Shown: positions 58,813 through 64,000 of the stretch, in pieces
Numbering within the stretch: position 1 is the first letter of the stretch
Layout: every line of letters starts with the position of its first letter
Assembly (NCBI RefSeq): GCF_000161455.1
Contig: NZ_CM000745.1
Coordinates: 793,326 to 857,325 of the forward strand
Direction of reading: 5' to 3'
Source of the DNA: Bacillus pseudomycoides DSM 12442
GTDB lineage: Bacteria; Bacillota; Bacilli; Bacillales; Bacillaceae_G
Length of the DNA: 64,000 nt
Made by a program: the position numbers and the translations under genes
The notes under the pieces: generated by a model
Told to the model about the DNA's origin: nothing
Databases searched by the model: none
Seen by the model: the letters and a program-made list of their open reading frames with translations, nothing else

Positions 58813-61049
58813 GATGACAACTCCTCTCTTGAAAGTTGTGATAAAGCAATTTGCTTATAAACTTCACAGTTTTCCATAAGCTCTTCATGAGTACCAGTTC
58901 CAACTATTTTTCCTTCATCAAGTACAATGATCTTATCTGCATTCATGATTGTACTTATTCTTTGGGCAACAAGTAGAATAGTACTTCCCGCAATCTCATT
59001 GTTTAAAGCCCTCCGCAAGGCTGCGTCTGTCTTAAAGTCAAGAGCTGAGAAACTATCATCAAATATGAAGATTTCCGATTTTTTCGTAAGAGCACGCGCA
59101 ATAGAAAGTCTTTGTTTTTGACCACCGGAAACGTTCGTACCACCTTGTGATATTTCTGTACGGAAGCTTTCAGGTTTCGCGTTAATAAACTCCATAGCTT
59201 GCGCGATTTCTGCCGCTTTTGCGAGTTCTTCTTCAGTTGCTTCTTTCTTACCGTATTTCAAATTACTTTCGATCGTACCTGAGAATAGAACTCCTTTTTG
59301 CGGTACATAACCAATTTTCTCTCTTAATTCCTTCTGAGATACTTCTCTAATATCCGTGCCATCTATTAATATTTGGCCGCTTGTTACATCGTAAAAGCGT
59401 GGAATTAAGTTGATTAATGTTGATTTACCGCTACCTGTACTTCCGATGAAAGCTGTCGTTTCTCCAGGTTTTGCGGTAAAGGTAATATTGGAAAGCACAT
59501 CTTCTTCTGCACCTGGATATTTAAAGCTAACATTTTTAAATTCAACGTAGCCTCTCTTGTCAGAGGCAAATGTTTTTGGCTCCGCTGCGTCATGAATAGA
59601 AAGGTCAGTATCTAAAACTTCTGCAATGCGCTGTGCGGATACAGAAGCACGCGGAACCATAATGGATACCATAGAAATCATTAAGAAGGCCATGATGATT
59701 TGCATTGTATATTGCATAAATGCCATCATATCACCAACTTGCATATGTCCCATATCCACTTGGTGTGATCCAACCCAAATAATAAGTACAGTAACGGCAT
59801 TCATGATAAGCATCATCATTGGCATCATAAATGACATTAAACGGCTTACAAATAAATTAGTTCTTGTTAAATCTTGATTTCCTTTTTCGAATTTCTTTTC
59901 TTCATGCTTTTGATTATTAAAAGCACGAATAACGAGCATACCTGTTAAAGATTCACGAGTGATCAAGTTAATTTTATCTACTAACTTTTGGATACTCTTA
60001 AACTTAGGGATCGCGATGCTAAATAGACCAATGACTAAGCTTAAAATCGCGATAACTGCAACTGCGATAATCCATCCCATTGAAAGGTCTGTAGTAAGTA
60101 CCTTAATAATTCCGCCTATGCCTAAAATCGGTGCATAGAATACGATACGAAGCAGCATAACCATAAGTGTTTGCACTTGTTGAATATCATTTGTACTTCT
60201 TGTGATTAGAGATGCAGTGGAAAACTTATCAAACTCTGCATTAGAAAAGCTTGTAACCTTCCGAAATACTTTCTTTCTAAGATCTCTACCTAATCCAGCA
60301 GCCACTTTTGCAGCAAGTAAACTCACGATAACGGTAGCTGCCATACTTACTAAGGATAAAAGCAACATTTTTCCGCCAGAAGTAAGAATATAATTGGATT
60401 GAAGCTTATCTGTATTGATACCGATCTTTTTATATTCATTCTCAATGAATGAAACGGCTGACTGTGTTACCATGCTGCCTGGCATATTCTTAAACTTTTC
60501 ATCCGCCTTTTCTTTCATTGCATCGATTTGATCTTGAGGCAGTTTAGCAATTACTGCAAAAGGATCTGTATTTGGCGGAAGCTTCGCCGGTGCTTTGTTA
60601 TCACCTGGCGCAGTGAAAGCAGATGAGCCGTCTTTTTCAATTCCTTGTGTAATTAACATTGGTTTCCCGAATATATCGTTAAGTTCGTTAATTGTATTTT
60701 TATCCTCTGTATGTAGCTTATAAAGCGGTTCTTTATCAAGCTGCGGATAATCTTTTAAGTCATTTTTCAGCTCACTTTGAGAAAGATTATTCTTATCTAA
60801 AAGTACATAGTTGTCATCTACTTTTTTCTTCTCATTTTCATTCATAAAGAGTGTAAGTTTATCGAGCTCACTTTTACGAATAACCCCAGGTACTGCGTTT
60901 TCTACACCTTTTTGCTGAATACCTACATTCACAATGTTAGACATGTAGTCTGGCAGTGACAGGTCACATACGGCTTGTATGGATAATAGACATATAACTG
61001 CAATGATTGAGGCAACAAATGGTTTTAAATGTTTGATGATCTTTAACAT
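58809..61049 (-). CDS. ABC exporter subunit with degenerate ATP site and large extracellular domain
   Basis: 746 residues. Helix 1 (about 9-30) is followed by an extra extracellular domain of about 170 residues (to about 215), absent from standard exporters, then five helices and an ATPase domain (500-740). Walker A is GSTGSGKST, the signature NVSGGQKQRL is near-canonical, but Walker B ends IFIFDDSFSALD, with aspartate in place of the catalytic glutamate. This is the usual asymmetry in heterodimeric exporters (YfiB/YfiC, BmrC/BmrD, TM287/288): one composite ATP site is inactive. Translated together with the partner gene. The substrate is unknown. Confidence 0.9.
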   Translation of the reverse strand: MLKIIKHLKPFVASIIAVICLLSIQAVCDLSLPDYMSNIVNVGIQQKGVENAVPGVIRKSELDKLTLFMNENEKKKVDDNYVLLDKNNLSQSELKNDLKDYPQLDKEPLYKLHTEDKNTINELNDIFGKPMLITQGIEKDGSSAFTAPGDNKAPAKLPPNTDPFAVIAKLPQDQIDAMKEKADEKFKNMPGSMVTQSAVSFIENEYKKIGINTDKLQSNYILTSGGKMLLLSLVSMAATVIVSLLAAKVAAGLGRDLRKKVFRKVTSFSNAEFDKFSTASLITRSTNDIQQVQTLMVMLLRIVFYAPILGIGGIIKVLTTDLSMGWIIAVAVIAILSLVIGLFSIAIPKFKSIQKLVDKINLITRESLTGMLVIRAFNNQKHEEKKFEKGNQDLTRTNLFVSRLMSFMMPMMMLIMNAVTVLIIWVGSHQVDMGHMQVGDMMAFMQYTMQIIMAFLMISMVSIMVPRASVSAQRIAEVLDTDLSIHDAAEPKTFASDKRGYVEFKNVSFKYPGAEEDVLSNITFTAKPGETTAFIGSTGSGKSTLINLIPRFYDVTSGQILIDGTDIREVSQKELREKIGYVPQKGVLFSGTIESNLKYGKKEATEEELAKAAEIAQAMEFINAKPESFRTEISQGGTNVSGGQKQRLSIARALTKKSEIFIFDDSFSALDFKTDAALRRALNNEIAGSTILLVAQRISTIMNADKIIVLDEGKIVGTGTHEELMENCEVYKQIALSQLSREELSS

Positions 61050-61405
61050 TTAATTCATCTCTCCATTTTCCTTTTCTAATTTTTTTAGCTTTTACTTCGG
61101 TTCATTCCTTTATTCTTCGTATTCTTCAGGAATGCATTCTAGCAGCTCTTTACGTTTTCGACCACAGATTAATTCTATGACTCTATGAAGATATGATGCA
61201 ACTTTTAGGGTGGAGAATTTCATAATGAATTTGTTAAAGAATTTTAAACTATATATACATCAATTAAAAACCGGACATAAAACCCTTCTTTTTAGGTAGG
61301 AGAGAGCATCTGGCCATGCATAGAAGCGGTCAGGGCCTTTTTCTGCCACATGCGAAGTAAAAACAGAAAGCGCAAATGAGTGTAGGTTACTTTGTATTCT
61401 GTATA

Positions 61406-61786
61406 GCAGGGATTTAGATGTCGAAAAATTAATTCACAAATTCGGTTTCAACTAAAGGAAAAAGGAGAATTCTCTGAATGGTCTGAGGACATTAGCATTG
61501 TAATGTTCCGTATTCTTCAGGAATCCATTACAAATGTAATACGTCATTCTGCTGCCAATGAAGTAGATGTATGTATACAAGAACATGCACAAGAATTATC
61601 GCTCATTGTTTCCGATAATGGACAATTTTTAAGTGAAAATTTATACCAAAATGGTTTTGGAGTAAAAGGAATGATTGAACGGTGTCAATCTGTTGGGGGA
61701 ACTTGTAATTTTTCGGTTAATTCAGACGGGGGATTGAAGGTGGAAGCGATTATTCCTTTAATGAATCGTGTATGTGATGAAGCCTA
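61406..61786 (+). pseudogene. Sensor histidine kinase, C-terminal ATPase-domain remnant
   Basis: The plus strand reads RFQLKEKGEFSEWSEDISIVMFRILQES, then TNVIRHSAANEVDV (N-box) and SDNGQF in place of the usual DNG(R)G, ending VNSDGGLKVEAIIPL. This is the HATPase domain of a NarL-type (HisKA_3) kinase. All membrane and phospho-acceptor parts are gone. It precedes a broken response-regulator gene; together they are the ruin of a two-component system, perhaps once controlling the ABC exporter on the opposite strand, as YfiJK-type systems do in Bacillus. Confidence 0.8.
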
Positions 61787-61805
61787 GAGATAGGAGGGAC
61801 GACGA

Positions 61806-62357
61806 ATGAAAACGATAAAAAATTCGAATCATGTTAGTGGACGATCAACCAATCATCAGACAAGGGCTGACGTATATATTTAATAGTCAATCAGATATGG
61901 AAGTTGTAGGTGAAGCAGATAATGGTAAGGATGCCGGAAAGATTGCTTTGCGCTGCATACCTGATATCGTGTTGATGGATGTACAAATGCCGCCGGATAT
62001 TTATTAAAGGATACTCAAACGAAAGAGCTATTAGATGGTGTACGTTCTATACAGCGCGGCGCCACTTTATATAATAGCATGACAGCGAAACAAGCGCTCA
62101 CAAAGATTATAAATTCTAGAGATAATATTTCAACAAATCAGCCTAAGGCTTCATCTTTTATAGAACCATTAACAGATCGAGAAATTGAGATATTGTAACT
62201 CATAGCATATGGAAAGAAGAATAAAGAAATAGCAAATATACTGTATATTTCAGAAGGAATTGTTAAAACCCATGTACATAACATTATTCAGAAACTTGAG
62301 GTGGCAGACCGCACGCAAGCTGTAGTTTTAGGGATTCGTATGCAATTAGTAAGATAA
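61806..62357 (+). pseudogene. NarL-type response regulator, frameshifted and internally deleted
   Basis: The ATG at 61806 enters the wrong frame; after a frameshift near 61830 the receiver begins IMLVDDQPIIRQGLTYIF and runs to IVLMDVQMP with the phospho-acceptor aspartate. Then a deletion joins directly to YLLKDTQTKELL, losing about 35 residues and changing frame. A TAA (62196-62198) interrupts LTDREIEIL-stop-LIAYGK, and the helix-turn-helix continues to VLGIRMQLV at 62357. At least three inactivating lesions are therefore visible. Confidence 0.88.
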
Positions 62358-62432
62358 ATTGTTCTGAGGTAGAGAATTCGATTTATTATAAAGGGGGGAA
62401 GATACACTTTTGTAAAGATAATATTGGGATAG

Positions 62433-62475
62433 CACCACATCGCCATCAACCTAAGAAAACAGGTCACCCCCCATA
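62433..62475. repeat. Dispersed repeat, TTAGCTTGATGG-type core (reverse copy)
   Basis: CACCACATCGCCATCAACCTAAG followed by ACCCCCC, the reverse complement of the repeat core at 6161 and 50306. It lies between the regulator remnant and the next gene; 62358-62748 has no coding sequence otherwise and contains the AT-rich promoter of that gene. Confidence 0.5.
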
Positions 62476-62748
62476 ACGAAAACTTTACCTTTTTACAGTT
62501 ATTTATGAGAATTCGACTCATCTTTTTCGTTTTTGGGACAATTAATCCCTTAAGTTGATAGATGTGTAATGATACTTACATTGTAACTGTAAAGTAACGA
62601 TAATTACATTAATAGATATTTTGTGTCGTTAAATTAAAAAAGATTACATTTTTGTTACAAAAACTATTGATTATATTTAAATATCATAATATAATTCTGT
62701 TTGTGGAAATAAAAACTAAAATTATTCATTATTTGGGGGATATGGAAA

Positions 62749-63936
62749 ATGAAGAAAGTTATTTTACCAGTTTTAATGTCTGCAATGTTTGTAGTTCCTG
62801 CAGTATCTCATGCTGAAAACCAAGAAGCTGTAAAACAACTTGCTCCAAAAACAGAACAGGCAATGCAGAAAACAGGTTGGGTAAAAGAGGGGAATACATG
62901 GTATTTCTATGATCAAAATGGTGTGAAGAAAACAGGGTGGTTAAAAGATAATGGTACATGGTATTACTTGAATGCGGATGGGGCAATGAAAAGTAATAGC
63001 TGGTTAAGTGATGGAGGAAAGTGGTACTACTTTGCTGAAAGTGGAGCAATGAAAACGGGTAATATTTTTAATCAAGGTTCATGTTATTTATTAGGAGCAG
63101 ACGGTGCGTTATATACGAACGAAGGCTGGGTTCAGTACGAAGGAGAATGGTATTACGTTCACCAAGGAGGAAACTTACACGAGGGCTATCTTGAATATAA
63201 TGGTAAGATATACTACATGAATCCAGGCTCTGGAGATATGAAAGTAAACAATTGGATAGGTTCACATCCTGATGGTAATTATTTCTTATCTGATGGAGCA
63301 ATGGCAACTGGTTGGAATTTGATTAATAATGAATGGTACTACTTCGAAGAAAGCCGGACGCATTTTAATACTCATAATGGTTGGCTAAGTTATAAAGGAA
63401 GCTGGTATTACTTTGTGGCTTCTAAGATGCAAACAGGTTGGATTGAAGATAATGGGAATTGGTACTACCTGAATGCAGATGGAACGATGAAAACAGGCTG
63501 GTTAAAAGATAAGGGCACATGGTATTACTTAAATGCAAATGGCACAATGAAAAGCTCAGCTAATGGGTGGGACGAAGGTTGGTTAGATGAGGGAGGAAAG
63601 CGTTACGTTTTCGCTGACAGTGGTGCCATGTGGACAGGGAAAATGTGTGAAGGAGGTACTTGTTGGTACTTCAATCCAGATGGATCAATGTTTACAGGCT
63701 GGAAATTAATTGATGGTGAATGGTATTACTTTGATGATAAAACTGGAGCAAGCCACGCAGGTTGGCTAAGTTATAACGGGAAATGGTATTACTTTTATGA
63801 TGGCCCGATGACAACAGGCTGGGTGCAAGATAATGGCACATGGTATTATTTGCAGTCTAGCGGTGCGATGGCAACAGGTAAACATTTCATTGATGGGAAA
63901 TGGTATTCATTCAAAGATAACGGCGCTATGATGTAA
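62749..63936 (+). CDS. Secreted protein composed only of cell-wall-binding (CW_binding-type) repeats
   Basis: 395 residues. A signal peptide of about 22 residues (VILPVLMSAMFVVPAVSHA) is followed, to the end, by about eighteen repeats of roughly 20 residues of the pattern GW...NG.WYYLN.DG.MKTGW. These are the aromatic YG/choline-binding-type repeats known from pneumococcal surface proteins, glucan-binding proteins and clostridial toxins. There is no enzyme domain, unusual for the family, so it may coat the wall or bind a sugar polymer as a lectin. Start preceded by GGGGGATATGG. Monocistronic; followed by the window end. Confidence 0.87.
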   Translation: MKKVILPVLMSAMFVVPAVSHAENQEAVKQLAPKTEQAMQKTGWVKEGNTWYFYDQNGVKKTGWLKDNGTWYYLNADGAMKSNSWLSDGGKWYYFAESGAMKTGNIFNQGSCYLLGADGALYTNEGWVQYEGEWYYVHQGGNLHEGYLEYNGKIYYMNPGSGDMKVNNWIGSHPDGNYFLSDGAMATGWNLINNEWYYFEESRTHFNTHNGWLSYKGSWYYFVASKMQTGWIEDNGNWYYLNADGTMKTGWLKDKGTWYYLNANGTMKSSANGWDEGWLDEGGKRYVFADSGAMWTGKMCEGGTCWYFNPDGSMFTGWKLIDGEWYYFDDKTGASHAGWLSYNGKWYYFYDGPMTTGWVQDNGTWYYLQSSGAMATGKHFIDGKWYSFKDNGAMM

Positions 63937-64000
63937 CAAAGGTTTTTTTATTGAATAAATGACATCAGATATCTATTTTAAGATATTTCTATAATGAAAA

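Overview
The window looks like chromosomal DNA from a member of the Bacillus cereus group. It is AT-rich and Gram-positive in style, with strong AGGAGG ribosome binding sites. It carries a collagenase, a phosphatidylcholine-specific phospholipase C, a prolyl 4-hydroxylase with the anthrax-type active-site spacing, a perfect PlcR box, and copies of the group-specific bcr1 repeat bounded by ATAAA/TTTAT. The phospholipase and neighbouring proteins differ noticeably from the textbook B. cereus sequences as I remember them, so the exact species is left open. No rRNA, tRNA or CRISPR array was seen.

Layout. 0.2-0.55 kb: remnants of two insertion sequences (IS3-type and IS6-type). 0.6-5.4 kb: a binding-protein/histidine-kinase/response-regulator operon divergent from an organophosphate antiporter gene. 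5.4-9.4 kb: a graveyard of gene fragments plus an intact PH-domain protein and an acetyltransferase. 9.4-13.6 kb: a sigma-54 activator, a perfect -24/-12 promoter, a proline racemase-family enzyme and a metabolite:H+ symporter. 14-19.3 kb: a McrB-type ATPase with its DUF2357/nuclease partner, followed by a broken PD-(D/E)XK nuclease. 19.4-22.7 kb: prolyl 4-hydroxylase, then a phage-like DnaD/DnaB pair. 23.4-33.2 kb: an exopolysaccharide locus (Wzz-like protein, a BY-kinase-like protein lacking its Walker motifs, initiating transferase, broken epimerase, flippase, polymerase, two glycosyltransferases) with two paralogous beta-helix proteins at its end. 33.7-39.6 kb: AraC-type regulator, acyltransferase, lipoprotein and two decayed dnaB fragments. 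39.6-49.9 kb: membrane and oxidoreductase pair, LD-carboxypeptidase, alkaline phosphatase, a coiled-coil LPNAG surface protein, methyltransferase, acetyltransferase and VOC protein. 50-56.9 kb: secreted virulence-type region (collagenase, an unannotated 26-residue amphipathic peptide under a PlcR box and cre site, an unknown secreted protein, phospholipase C). 56.9-64 kb: heterodimeric ABC exporter, a broken two-component pair and a secreted protein made only of cell-wall-binding repeats.

Several threads link the genes. Collagenase, a prolyl hydroxylase and a sigma-54-controlled proline/hydroxyproline racemase-type enzyme suggest use or modification of collagen-like proline-rich polymers. The numerous fragments, each a recognisable end of a known family, together with bcr1 copies and IS ends, show repeated deletion and insertion. 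One bcr1 copy sits inside an oxidoreductase gene with its 5-bp target duplication still readable. The most notable unlisted item is the small peptide gene at 54343-54423, which has a textbook promoter with a perfect PlcR box and a cre site.
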